This document shows, one piece after another, positions 24,192 to 33,219 of a DNA stretch of 64,000 nucleotides. The notes under the pieces are model-generated. The model ran no database searches, was not told where the DNA came from, and saw only the letters and a list, made by a program, of their open reading frames with translations. A program made the position numbers and the translations under genes. The stretch is from Fibrobacterota bacterium. Its GTDB lineage: Bacteria; Fibrobacterota; Chitinivibrionia; Chitinivibrionales; Chitinispirillaceae. The DNA lies in contig JAEYNR010000006.1 of the NCBI GenBank assembly GCA_023412475.1, forward strand, positions 1-64,000, given 5' to 3'. Each line of letters opens with the position of its first letter. Position 1 is the stretch's first letter.

Positions 24192-25577
24192 ATGAAAATC
24201 AAAGTTTCAAAGTCACGCCATTTCGCCTCGCAAATACAGTTTCTCTTTAAAGAGGTAAACCCGCAGATACCGGATTTTAAAGGAGAGGCAGGGGAAGTTG
24301 TAGTAAGATACGCAGAGCATGATACAATAATCTATGCAGGTATGGGAGAAAAGGATTCACTCTCAACCGCTATACTCAGAAACGTATCTGCCAAAGCAAT
24401 TCAGAAAGCAATTGAGCTTAAAAGAGATAAGATTTCGGTAATTTTCCCACCATCCGATACTCTGGCCCAGAGCAGTAAAGCTATCACCGAAGGGATAATA
24501 CTGGGCTCCTATAAGTTTGACAAATACAGAAGCGAAAAGACTCATCAGGTAGATACTGTCGAATTGATTGGGAACATGAGCAGCACTGATCTTCAGGAAA
24601 TTACCATTATCTGTAAAACGGTCAATTACTGCAGAGATCTGGTCAATGAAAATGCATCAGTTCTCACTCCGGAGAGGTTTGCCAAAGAAGCCAGTGAGCT
24701 TGAAAAATTTAACAATGTCAAAGTGACAGTTCTTAAATCAAAGGAACTTGAGCATGAGGGACTTGGACTTATCAGTGCGGTTGGTCAGGGTTCATCTACC
24801 CCACCCCGGCTTATCATTATCGAATACAATGGATCGGATCACAAGGCCAAAACAGCTTTAGTTGGAAAAGGGATCACCTTCGACTCAGGTGGTCAGAATC
24901 TCAAGCCCACCGGGAGCATAGAAAGCATGCGGGAGGATATGGCCGGAGCTGCGGTTGTCATGGGAGTGATGAAAGTTCTGGCAAGTCAGCAATCACCAGT
25001 TAATGTAATTGGAGTGATAGCTGCTGCACACAATGCAATTGGCAATAAGTCCTTTTTTCCAGGGGATATTTACAGATCCTATAGCGGAAAAACCGTGGAA
25101 ATTCACAGCACCGATGCAGAGGGCAGGCTGATTCTTGCCGATGCCATCTCCTATTGCCAGGCCATCTATAAACCAACGGAACTTATTGATCTGGCCACTC
25201 TTACCGGTGGCATCCTCACCGCATTTGGAGAGTATGTGTCGGGGCTGTTTTCAAATAATGATGAACTGGCACAAAGATTATTCAACTCAGGTGAGATTAC
25301 AAATGAACGACTCTGGCGACTTCCTTTGTACAAAGAATACAGTGACTCTCTCATAGGTGAACTTGGTGATCTGAGAAATATTTCCAAACTTAAAAAAGGT
25401 TACGCCAGTTCAATAACCGGTGCTGCATTCATACAGGAATTTGTCAACAGTATTCCCTGGGCACATCTGGATATTGCAGGAACATCTTTTAACAATAGTA
25501 ATCCCCGTGGTGAAATACCTCAATATGGAACCGGTTTCGGATTACGTCTTTTGCTGGATTTTCTTTTGAATAAGTGA
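24192..25577 (+). CDS. pepA: Leucyl aminopeptidase (M17), 461 aa
   Basis: Cytosolic zinc/manganese aminopeptidase that removes N-terminal residues from peptides. The catalytic C-terminal domain shows the metal-binding block VGKGITFDSGGQNLKPTGSI (Lys and Asp ligands), REDMAGAA and the signature STDAEGRLILADA, where M17 enzymes normally have NTDAEGRL. The N-terminal domain (1-150) is the usual poorly conserved hexamerisation part. I chose ATG 24192 (AGGGAA 5-10 bases upstream) over the TTG at 24171. Stop overlaps the next start (TGATG), so it is co-expressed with the phosphodiesterase. Confidence 0.93.
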   Translation: MKIKVSKSRHFASQIQFLFKEVNPQIPDFKGEAGEVVVRYAEHDTIIYAGMGEKDSLSTAILRNVSAKAIQKAIELKRDKISVIFPPSDTLAQSSKAITEGIILGSYKFDKYRSEKTHQVDTVELIGNMSSTDLQEITIICKTVNYCRDLVNENASVLTPERFAKEASELEKFNNVKVTVLKSKELEHEGLGLISAVGQGSSTPPRLIIIEYNGSDHKAKTALVGKGITFDSGGQNLKPTGSIESMREDMAGAAVVMGVMKVLASQQSPVNVIGVIAAAHNAIGNKSFFPGDIYRSYSGKTVEIHSTDAEGRLILADAISYCQAIYKPTELIDLATLTGGILTAFGEYVSGLFSNNDELAQRLFNSGEITNERLWRLPLYKEYSDSLIGELGDLRNISKLKKGYASSITGAAFIQEFVNSIPWAHLDIAGTSFNNSNPRGEIPQYGTGFGLRLLLDFLLNK

Positions 25578-26296
25578 TGCTTATGAAAAAAATCATCGCT
25601 CATCGCGGCGCACCATCTCTGGCACACGAAAACACCATGGAATCATTTTTCAGGGCATGCGAGGCTGGTGCCGATTTTATCGAATTCGATGTGCGTCGTA
25701 CCAAAGATAAGTTGCTGGTTGCACATCATGACCCCTATATTGTGCAAAATGCAGAAAAGCTCAATATATGCGATCTGACATATGATGAATTGACAATTAT
25801 TGCCTCAGAACATAACTTTAAGGTTCCGCAAATAAAACAGATACTGCAGGTTTTTTACGGAAATGTCGGCCTGGATATTGAGTTGAAAGAGGAGGACTGC
25901 GAGCAGGAAATCCTGCAACTGATATCGGATTTACCTGTTAAACCCAGTTGCTTTTTTACATCATTTAACTCATCCATTCTCAGAAAGCTCAAGAAATATG
26001 ACCATTCCCTGCAAACCGGTTTACTGTTTGAATCGATGGACACAATTAATGAAGCCAGTAAAGAGATAGATTTTCTCTGCCCTGATTATGATACATTCTT
26101 TTCTAACAGGGACTATTTTGGTAGTACCACAAACCGGTGTTCTACTGCTGTTTGGACAGTCGATACCCGGGAGAAGATCAGAAAAGTGCTAAAAAATCCA
26201 TTAATCGGAGCAGTAATAACTAACCAGACTGCATTAGCCGCCAGTGTCAGAAATGAACTTTACGACAGCAATGAAATACGTACGAATTCACCTTAA
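25577..26296 (+). CDS. Glycerophosphodiester phosphodiesterase, 239 aa
   Basis: Hydrolyses glycerophosphodiesters to glycerol-3-phosphate and an alcohol. The GDPD signatures are IIAHRGAPSLAHENTMESF (catalytic His and Glu), DFIEFDVRRTKDKLLVAHHDP (metal Glu/Asp and second catalytic His), and GLDIELK (metal Glu). TIM-barrel length is typical (230-250). No signal peptide, so cytoplasmic. Begins at ATG 25577 inside the pepA stop (TGATG); an ATG at 25583 is possible. The GAF-domain gene follows 15 bases later. Confidence 0.92.
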   Translation: MLMKKIIAHRGAPSLAHENTMESFFRACEAGADFIEFDVRRTKDKLLVAHHDPYIVQNAEKLNICDLTYDELTIIASEHNFKVPQIKQILQVFYGNVGLDIELKEEDCEQEILQLISDLPVKPSCFFTSFNSSILRKLKKYDHSLQTGLLFESMDTINEASKEIDFLCPDYDTFFSNRDYFGSTTNRCSTAVWTVDTREKIRKVLKNPLIGAVITNQTALAASVRNELYDSNEIRTNSP

Positions 26297-26311
26297 CCCA
26301 TAGTTTTAATT

Positions 26312-28096
26312 ATGCTGAACCGATCGATAGTACTGCGTGCAGTTATAGTGGGTACAGACACAGAATGTGCTGAGATGCTTAATGCATTATGTATTTCAGA
26401 CCGTTTCGAGGTGCTTGGAAACATTGATCCATATACAACATTGTTTTTACAGCATATAAACTCCTACAATCCGGATCTGGTCATTAATGCATCAAGCGAT
26501 CCATCCGTTGATGCCGTTCTGCAAAAGATAAAATCCTCCAGTTGCAACGTATTAAGTGCGTTAAATGCACAGCTTCTTTTCTGTTCGGTTGTTCCAGAGG
26601 CAAACAAGAGCAACACAGCTAATTTCCGGGCTAAAGTTCTTCAGGGCCTCAAAGATCTCTGTCACACTACCTACCTTACCCGTGATATCAAAGAATGCCT
26701 GACTCTTATTCTTTCGGTAGCAATCAACTCGCTGAATGCAGACTGTGGCTCCATAATGTTGACCGATCCCAAAAAACGGATGTTGAAAATTGAAATGGCA
26801 CATGGGATTGATGAAGCTATTATCAGTAACACTGAGCAGAAGCTTGGAAAAGGGATCGCAGGTAAAGTTGCCTGTACCGGCAAACCACTTCTTCTTAATG
26901 GCAAACCAGAAGAAAACGCCTCCACTGTAGAGCGGCAGGACCTTATTTCATCGATCTCTGTCCCGCTTCTTTTAAACAACCAGGCTATCGGGGTTTTAAA
27001 CCTGAGCAGTAAAAAAAGCTGCAAGGTTTTTGATTATGATGATCTCAAATACGCGGCTGATCTGGCTCAGTTTGCTGCAGGAGTAATCGATTCATCCAGA
27101 GAATACCAGAAGATAAAGCAGACCTCGACTATTCACTCTCTTCTTTCCAGCACAAGCGACATACTTCATCTCAACTACCCGCTTCAGGAACGACTCAATC
27201 TTCTGATGATGAAACTGGTAAACAGTCTCAATGGCCGGATCTGCAACCTTTACCAGTTTGACAAAGAAAGCAAGAGTTTCTATGTCCAGGCATCCAGCTA
27301 CTATGATCTTAACCGAAGATATACCCAGATGATAAGGCTGAACGACTTTTTTACAGGTCGCACTCTTCGTAACCCGGAGCAGTTCACCTATTTCACACCT
27401 TTGAAAAAACTGAATCTGCAGAAATGGTTCATTGCTCAGCCCCTCTTTTCCAACAAAGAGATTTCTGGACTGATACTGCTTCAACTGATAGCAAACCAGG
27501 ACACGCAACTGGAGACCGAAAAAAAACTGCTTAAAAAAATCGCTCAATATCTGGGACGTGAATTCACTCAACTATCGCTTCTGGAAACAGCAAGACTAAA
27601 TTTAATCAAATACTCTGCTTTTTCTGAAATTTCATCCGATTTTTCAACTATTCACAATATCCGCAATATTGCAAGACTGATTGTGATAAATACCTGCTTG
27701 CTTTTTGAGGCAGAAAACTGCATCCTGAGTCTTTATAACGACGTTATGACTTGTTTTGAAGTTCTGGAGTCATTCTCTTTAAAGGGCCAGAACCATATCA
27801 GGCAGTTGGAAAGTACCGATAAAGTCATCACCTCCGAGATCATCAACTACACCAGTCCCGTTCTTATCCCAGATCTCTCGGGCGTTGGTTTCTTACGTGA
27901 ACAAACTTCTGCCAAATCGGTAATCAGTATGTGTTTACGGCTCAATGGAAAAATAATGGGATCACTTTCCATATACGACAAAAGTAAATACGGTATCCAC
28001 GACCAGAACAGCTTCAACTCTCATGATCGGGAGCTTTTCAAAGACTTCAGTCTCCAGGTGATACGGATGCTTAACCGTTTTCTTTGCTTCAGGTAA
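26312..28096 (+). CDS. GAF-domain signalling protein with N-terminal Rossmann-like region, 594 aa
   Basis: Residues 1-95 have a nucleotide-fold pattern (LRAVIVGTDTECAEMLNAL, DLVINASSD) similar to NAD-dependent or receiver-like domains but without a clear catalytic motif. A GAF domain follows at about 115-255 (SLNADCGSIMLTD, LGKGIAGKVACTGKPLLLN, SSISVPLLLNNQAIGVLNLSS). Two further, weaker GAF-like regions occupy 265-420 and 425-590 (ISMCLRLNGKIMGSLSIYD). There is no output domain (no kinase, cyclase or helix-turn-helix), so it may act by binding a partner. Third gene of a plus-strand run after pepA and the phosphodiesterase. Confidence 0.75.
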   Translation: MLNRSIVLRAVIVGTDTECAEMLNALCISDRFEVLGNIDPYTTLFLQHINSYNPDLVINASSDPSVDAVLQKIKSSSCNVLSALNAQLLFCSVVPEANKSNTANFRAKVLQGLKDLCHTTYLTRDIKECLTLILSVAINSLNADCGSIMLTDPKKRMLKIEMAHGIDEAIISNTEQKLGKGIAGKVACTGKPLLLNGKPEENASTVERQDLISSISVPLLLNNQAIGVLNLSSKKSCKVFDYDDLKYAADLAQFAAGVIDSSREYQKIKQTSTIHSLLSSTSDILHLNYPLQERLNLLMMKLVNSLNGRICNLYQFDKESKSFYVQASSYYDLNRRYTQMIRLNDFFTGRTLRNPEQFTYFTPLKKLNLQKWFIAQPLFSNKEISGLILLQLIANQDTQLETEKKLLKKIAQYLGREFTQLSLLETARLNLIKYSAFSEISSDFSTIHNIRNIARLIVINTCLLFEAENCILSLYNDVMTCFEVLESFSLKGQNHIRQLESTDKVITSEIINYTSPVLIPDLSGVGFLREQTSAKSVISMCLRLNGKIMGSLSIYDKSKYGIHDQNSFNSHDRELFKDFSLQVIRMLNRFLCFR

Positions 28097-28477
28097 ACAT
28101 TGAACCGGTTCTGCCCGATTCCTTAATGGATAACAATCAAAGGAAGAAAATCCGAAATCTGAATATCGAAATGCCAAACAGGAAGAAGAGTTTGCAAAGT
28201 AGCTGAAGGTTTTCGATTGAACTTTTGATGCCATTTCCAGTTCTTGTTCTTATTTCGGATTTCGATTTTCGAATTTCGTGCTTATTCCTTTTTACCAGCC
28301 AGTCCATACATAACATCATATTTATTGGGAAATATAAAGACCAATCGTCATCAACATCGTCTTTTTTCTATCTTGATTCTATATCGATATCGACCACGAT
28401 AACGATATCGATTTGAATTGTATAGACCCTCTTTCCCTGTTTCGAATTTTGGACTTTAGAGTTTCGGATTTTCTCCA
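28097..28477. repeat. Intergenic region with dispersed element in inverted arrangement
   Basis: From 28139, AAAATCCGAAATCTG-AATATCGAAATGCC-AAACAGGA is followed about 80 bases later by its approximate complement (AGTTCTTGTTCTTATTTCGG, then TTTTCGAATTTCGTGCTTATT) ending near 28290, making an element with inverted ends. The rest is rich in ATATCGATATCG-like strings. No gene. Confidence 0.6.
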
Positions 28478-29140
28478 TCACACTCCAAAAACCGTTTTTG
28501 ACAATACAAGCATCACAAACCCGGAAATCACCGGAACTGCCAGATTATCATTTATAACTATTTTGGGAGTTATCCGCAGAGGAATCAGTTCAAATATGGT
28601 AATGGATAAAGAAGTAGCGATTGCAATTATAAAAGGAACTTTACCACCCCATGGCTCCAGAATTCCCGGAAAGAAAGGAAATACCCCATAAAATAAAGCC
28701 ATACAAAGGATAAAACAGGCCATCGATCCTTCCAGGCTCTTCTTCCCTATTTTTATTCTGCCTATACTCAGACCTACAATCGCAGCTATGGCATCTCCCA
28801 GAATAAACATGCTTAGCACCATAAACGATATGTGAGGAGTTTTCCAGAAAAGAATGCTGCACAAAACAGCGGCTCCAATCACATAAGTAGATCCTGTTGT
28901 TTTTGACGACTCCTCTTCACGAAGCATAGAACCGAAGAATTTAAAAAACAGCTTCTGTATAGCGGGATTTTTAAAGCGGAGACTTTCAACTACCACTGAA
29001 CCCACCAAAAGAAAAGATAGAATCGTCAGTGGAAGATATGAAGGAAGTGACCATTTGGGAAAGTAAAATATTCCAACAGGCATAGCCAATGCAAAAAGAT
29101 GCAAGAGCTTGCGAGTTATTTCTTCTTTACGTAACGCCAT
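28478..29140 (-). CDS. Diacylglycerol/polyprenol kinase (CDP-DG synthase-like fold), 220 aa
   Basis: Integral membrane protein of the SEC59/DGK1/VTE5-type family, which phosphorylates polyprenols, phytol or diacylglycerol with CTP. It shows the N-terminal EITRKLLHLFA, about six membrane helices, and the diagnostic MFILGDAIAAIVGLSIGRIKIGKKSLEGS (in part), where GD.A...G...G and KSxEGS mark the active site. Length fits (200-230). AAGGAAT precedes the ATG. The NHL gene lies upstream on the same strand 18 bases away and may be cotranscribed. Substrate cannot be decided from sequence. Confidence 0.82.
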   Translation of the reverse strand: MALRKEEITRKLLHLFALAMPVGIFYFPKWSLPSYLPLTILSFLLVGSVVVESLRFKNPAIQKLFFKFFGSMLREEESSKTTGSTYVIGAAVLCSILFWKTPHISFMVLSMFILGDAIAAIVGLSIGRIKIGKKSLEGSMACFILCMALFYGVFPFFPGILEPWGGKVPFIIAIATSLSITIFELIPLRITPKIVINDNLAVPVISGFVMLVLSKTVFGV

Positions 29141-29158
29141 TTGATTCCTTTCTTTCTA

Positions 29159-30439
29159 TTACTCAATAATACTGACCGGGAAAAACCAGGCATTGTAGGT
29201 GTATGAAGAGTATGTTGGCTCTATTTTCAGATTCAACTGGTTCTGGGTAACTCTTCCGGATTCGATCTGAAACACTGGAATTCTATACCCCCCTGGCGAG
29301 ACCATCCTTTTCTTTAAAAGAAAGGAGGTGTCAGTGCCTGAAACTGAAAACAGAGTTACAAAGCTAAATTCAGTAGCATTCACAGTCAAGGTATATTTTC
29401 CAGTTCTCTTTTTGGAGAGGTCAAAACTCTTTAAATCAGTACCGATCCAGTAGTACTGTGCACCTTTTTTCTCGGCAATAAAAACTTGTCCAAAACGCTT
29501 GTATATGGCAATTCCACGGGGTTCAACAAACTGGTTGTCTCCAGTGCCATAGCTTCCGAAAACATCAAGCAGTTGCAGATTGTGATCATATTTGAGCACA
29601 CAGTGGTTATACGTATCGGTGAGCCATATATTATGGTAATAATCGATCTCAGCATAGCAGGCCTGGTATTTTTCCGGAAGAGACGTTGTTTTGATCAGGT
29701 TCCCCTTCAGATCAATTTTCCACAACCTGGTTCCATTGAGGTCTGCACAAAAAATAACACGTTCTTTTTTAAAGTGACTCCATCTACTTGTGCCATCAGC
29801 AACAACCAGCGCCGTAGGACCTTTTACAAATGAGTATTCATTATCACCAGGGATTTTTTTCAATATCTCACCATCTTTTGTAAAAACTATTATTCTGTTG
29901 TTTCCAGGATCATTTACATAAACATTGCCACTTTCATCAATAGAGATGCGTGAGGGACCCTTTAACCCCTTATCAGTAGAAAGCTCCCCCCTAAACGATT
30001 TTTCCCATCGAATTGCTTTCCCGGGGTTAAAAAGATGTACCACTCTGTTGTTTCCGGAGTCAGCGACAAATACATTCCCTTTGGGATCTGCAGCGATACC
30101 CCTGGGACTACAAAACTGACCATCTCCCTCCCCTTTCTCTCCATAAATACCCAGTGTCCACATGGAGGTGTTGTAAATGATCTGATGACGTCCGGAATTA
30201 ACCCCATACACCACCACTTCATCGTCGTCTTTTTTTGTTGTGGTATCTTCCCAGGATTCCAAGCGGGTTGTGGCCAATCCCTGCGGATCGTCAAAAAATG
30301 TTCTGGGACCTAACAACATAAAAAGATGTGCCGGCTTGGCTTTTCTTATTCCATAGGAGTGACCGTATGGAGGAAATACAAGGGTCTCTGAATCTATAAC
30401 CGTAAAAAGAAGCAGGGAAAAAATAAAAACGTTTTTCAT
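29159..30439 (-). CDS. Exported NHL-repeat beta-propeller protein, 426 aa
   Basis: The first 18 residues (MKNVFIFSLLLFTVIDSE) form a signal peptide. Residues about 90-330 hold NHL-type repeats: FCSPRGIAADPKGNVFVADSGNNRVV, GPSRISIDESGNVYVNDPGNNRII, EIDYYHNIWLTDTYNHCVL and FVEPRGIAIYKRFGQVFIAE (each in part), giving a propeller that usually binds protein, RNA or sugar ligands. The C-terminal 90 residues are beta-rich without a recognised domain. It sits directly upstream of the polyprenol-kinase-like gene. Exact role unknown. Confidence 0.82.
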   Translation of the reverse strand: MKNVFIFSLLLFTVIDSETLVFPPYGHSYGIRKAKPAHLFMLLGPRTFFDDPQGLATTRLESWEDTTTKKDDDEVVVYGVNSGRHQIIYNTSMWTLGIYGEKGEGDGQFCSPRGIAADPKGNVFVADSGNNRVVHLFNPGKAIRWEKSFRGELSTDKGLKGPSRISIDESGNVYVNDPGNNRIIVFTKDGEILKKIPGDNEYSFVKGPTALVVADGTSRWSHFKKERVIFCADLNGTRLWKIDLKGNLIKTTSLPEKYQACYAEIDYYHNIWLTDTYNHCVLKYDHNLQLLDVFGSYGTGDNQFVEPRGIAIYKRFGQVFIAEKKGAQYYWIGTDLKSFDLSKKRTGKYTLTVNATEFSFVTLFSVSGTDTSFLLKKRMVSPGGYRIPVFQIESGRVTQNQLNLKIEPTYSSYTYNAWFFPVSIIE

Positions 30440-30516
30440 CAGAAGATAATTCTATCGTGATTATAAATGAGTTAAATTACTACCGTCTCTGGCGATAGCT
30501 TGTTTTTGGTTCCCTT

Positions 30517-32478
30517 TTAATAGGGTCTAGCTTGTTTGATACACAATTTACGCTCTTCATCGAGTTTAAACTCCACATCCACCATAAACATCTGAACAGG
30601 AACGACAGGCTCAAATATTTTATAGAAATGCTGATTTATTGCTGAGAGCCATTTAGCCAGGAGCACGATTTCATCGTTTGTCATTACTGGTTCGCCATTA
30701 TTTACATTTGATTTAGAGATATATTCAATCGCCGGATTTTCAAATACATCATTGGAAGTTAAATGGAAAAGAAATTGATCTGCAATAATGCCCGGAGGAG
30801 GTGTAACTACACTTATTTCTTTAATTTGTACATTGACTGTATAAGCTGGCAACTGTGGCAGGTAGATATTACCTGTGATTACCACTCCGTTGGCTTCTTC
30901 TTCAGGAAAGGATCTGTGCACCAGAATTGCCATAGCAGCACTGTTGTGATCGATTTTAAAGTAATCCCTCTCTTCGAATCCCCGAAGTGTCCACAGACTG
31001 GCAAACACCTTTTTTATGGCTTTTTCAACAGTTTTCTTGGAGTCACCTATGATACCGGTATGTGATTGGTACAGCCCTGCACCATTGAATCCCTCTATAT
31101 CCTCAACGTTGGTAGAGGAGCGGAATCTCATCCTTTTATAATTGCCAACAGCTCTTACCTTGTCTTCTACATCGCTGAGGAATTGTTTATCAAGGGGTGC
31201 ATCTATTATGGAGCCCCGCAGTTTATCAAGCAGAAATATTCTTCTTCGATAATCGGTTTTGAAAAGAGAGTCGGATAGAATCGACTTGATGCATGTATCG
31301 ATTCCGTTATCAGAGAGATGCTTGCGGTAGTAATAAAAAGGGATGGCAAATGCAGCATCAGGCACAGGCATCAACTCATTTCCCATCTTTATTTTAGAGA
31401 GCTCAGCGAAATTTGCAGCTTTAGCCCCCACCAGATTTAATGAGCCATGCGACAGATCTTGCATGTCAAAAAGACCAGCGCTGTCATCCTTGCATTCAAG
31501 AACAACCGGCTTATTTGGCTCTTTATTAATCCAGAAAGAATCAGCCTCTGCCAGGGATGCTTCCCGGAGAAGAAAATAATCTGCTCTGACTTCCAAAAAG
31601 ACCAGTTTGTCGACAAATCTGGAGATCAGGGAATCTTCCCAGGCTGTTTTCAGAGCCATATTTGGTGTACCGCGATTGTGACTCAGAACATTAATATGGC
31701 TTAGTGGTGTCTGGAAAACAGTTGTAATAATTCCAGCTATAACCGGGATATCAAGAGGCAATCCATTTACTACTAATATATCATGTCGTCCCAGGTAAGT
31801 AGAACCAACATCGGAAATATTAACTCTTCTCAAGTATCCGTATGTTTTCTGTGGATTAAGAGCCTGATAAATCTGCGAACTATAAAGTGTGGTTTCATCA
31901 ATAACCAATATTTCGGGGACTTCATCACTTAACTTCTTAAGCTTAGTAGATGTAGGGAAAAATTTCAGATCCCGACCCAAAAAACAGGAATCTACAACTG
32001 ACGAATAGATAATCTCAAGCCCTTCTGCATCGATACGGTCATCAGCAAAAAGCTCCAGTGTATAAATTCCTGAGCTTCTGTAATGATTAACCGATCCCAA
32101 ATAATAAAGCCTTTCTGGGCCACTGCCATACTGTTCAGCATTAAATTCGGAATGCGATTTGGGGTAATTTAAAATATCTTTACAAAAATTATAGTGAAGG
32201 TAAAAAGCGAAAGAAGATACAAAATACAGCTTTGCGGTTGCGATCTCATAAACCACTTTTACCGAGCTTACATTGCTATGAATCTGTAGAAGCGGAGGAC
32301 TGGCAAGAGCTTCATACTCCTGGGGGCAGTGAACTGAATTGAGGTATATTAAATTGTCGGTTCCATTCCATACACAGTTGTAGTCAGTCAGAGGCGTCTG
32401 AACAGGCCCGGGGGGATCTTCCTGACAACCCCAAAAAAGACCTGAGATAAGAATAATTAGAAAATTAAATTTACTCAT
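30517..32478 (-). CDS. Exported lipoprotein with PEP-synthase/PPDK-type ATP-grasp domain, 653 aa
   Basis: N-terminus MSKFNFLIILISGLFWGCQE is a lipoprotein-like signal with Cys at about 18 after G. Residues about 60-240 are unassigned. TPLSHINVLSHNRGTPNMAL (about 275-295) resembles the phosphohistidine domain of PEP-utilising enzymes (TxHxAIxARxxGxPAV). The C-terminal 300 residues follow the PEP/pyruvate- and ATP-binding domain of PPDK: LVGAKAANFAEL, VPDAAFAIP, RFRSSTNVEDIEGFNGAGLYQSH (in part) and the terminal CIKQARPY. Compared with PPDK the order is inverted and the barrel is missing. Having this normally cytosolic, ATP-dependent fold behind an export signal is odd. ATG 32478 has AAAGG 7 bases upstream; TTG 32484 is possible. 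Confidence 0.72.
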   Translation of the reverse strand: MSKFNFLIILISGLFWGCQEDPPGPVQTPLTDYNCVWNGTDNLIYLNSVHCPQEYEALASPPLLQIHSNVSSVKVVYEIATAKLYFVSSFAFYLHYNFCKDILNYPKSHSEFNAEQYGSGPERLYYLGSVNHYRSSGIYTLELFADDRIDAEGLEIIYSSVVDSCFLGRDLKFFPTSTKLKKLSDEVPEILVIDETTLYSSQIYQALNPQKTYGYLRRVNISDVGSTYLGRHDILVVNGLPLDIPVIAGIITTVFQTPLSHINVLSHNRGTPNMALKTAWEDSLISRFVDKLVFLEVRADYFLLREASLAEADSFWINKEPNKPVVLECKDDSAGLFDMQDLSHGSLNLVGAKAANFAELSKIKMGNELMPVPDAAFAIPFYYYRKHLSDNGIDTCIKSILSDSLFKTDYRRRIFLLDKLRGSIIDAPLDKQFLSDVEDKVRAVGNYKRMRFRSSTNVEDIEGFNGAGLYQSHTGIIGDSKKTVEKAIKKVFASLWTLRGFEERDYFKIDHNSAAMAILVHRSFPEEEANGVVITGNIYLPQLPAYTVNVQIKEISVVTPPPGIIADQFLFHLTSNDVFENPAIEYISKSNVNNGEPVMTNDEIVLLAKWLSAINQHFYKIFEPVVPVQMFMVDVEFKLDEERKLCIKQARPY

Positions 32479-32484
32479 ATCCAA

Positions 32485-33219
32485 CCTTTTTGACTTTTTC
32501 CTGACACTGTTTTTTTATTACTACTATTACAAATATACTATTACTCAGGCAATTAAAAGTTTAGCGCTTTCCAGCGGGTGACTTCATCACCTGAGGCTCA
32601 TTGGACAATTTAATTTTAGTGAATCGCATAATCCTAAAAACCTTTCTGTATTAAGTTAAAATACTAAGTACAGAAAAATCCACATACTCCCATCATTCAA
32701 CACGATCTCACGGCTAATTATAGGCTCCCGGGGATATTTTTTAGTTCCCAATGGGTCATTTTTTGCTCCCGGAGAGTCACTTAGCAGTTCCCCGGTCTCA
32801 CTTAGCAGTTCCCCGGTCTCATCTAACCATCCCCGGCCTCATCTAACCATCCCCGGCCTCGGCTAGCTACTCCCCGGCTTCCAGGACTACTTTATCCTCA
32901 CTCTCGACAGCATTCCCGAATACCTGGATTCAGACAATTGTAATTAAATTTAAGCGCAGGGCACCAAGATGCAATAGACCATTTATATTACACCGCGATT
33001 TCTGCTGCTCATGTGAATAAATGTGCCAAATACGATTATGCTGCAATCCCCATAATCACGAAACATTGGCAAATTTCCTTCAAATATCTATATTTGTTGA
33101 TCGTAAAAATGGTGTATAATGCCAGTAACAAAAAAAATGCATCATATCAACCAAACAGGTCCAGGATCTAACTACTTCCAAATAAAATCCTTGTAGAAAT
33201 TTAGAAACGAGTACAATTC
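32485..33219. other. Intergenic region with tandem repeats and candidate ychF promoter
   Basis: 735 bases without a gene. It holds the tandem array at 32778-32880 and AT-rich DNA. A possible ychF promoter is TTGTTG (33094-33099) with TATAAT (33115-33120); the 15-base spacing is short but the -10 is perfect. Confidence 0.5.
32778..32880. repeat. Tandem array of 20-21-bp units ending CCCCGG
   Basis: Five units: CACTTAGCAGTTCCCCGGTCT twice in essence, CATCTAACCATCCCCGGCCT twice, and one CGGCTAGCTACTCCCCGGCT. Pairs of identical units next to a divergent one suggest recent slippage duplication. Looser relatives (GCTCCCGG) extend upstream to about 32730. Confidence 0.8.
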
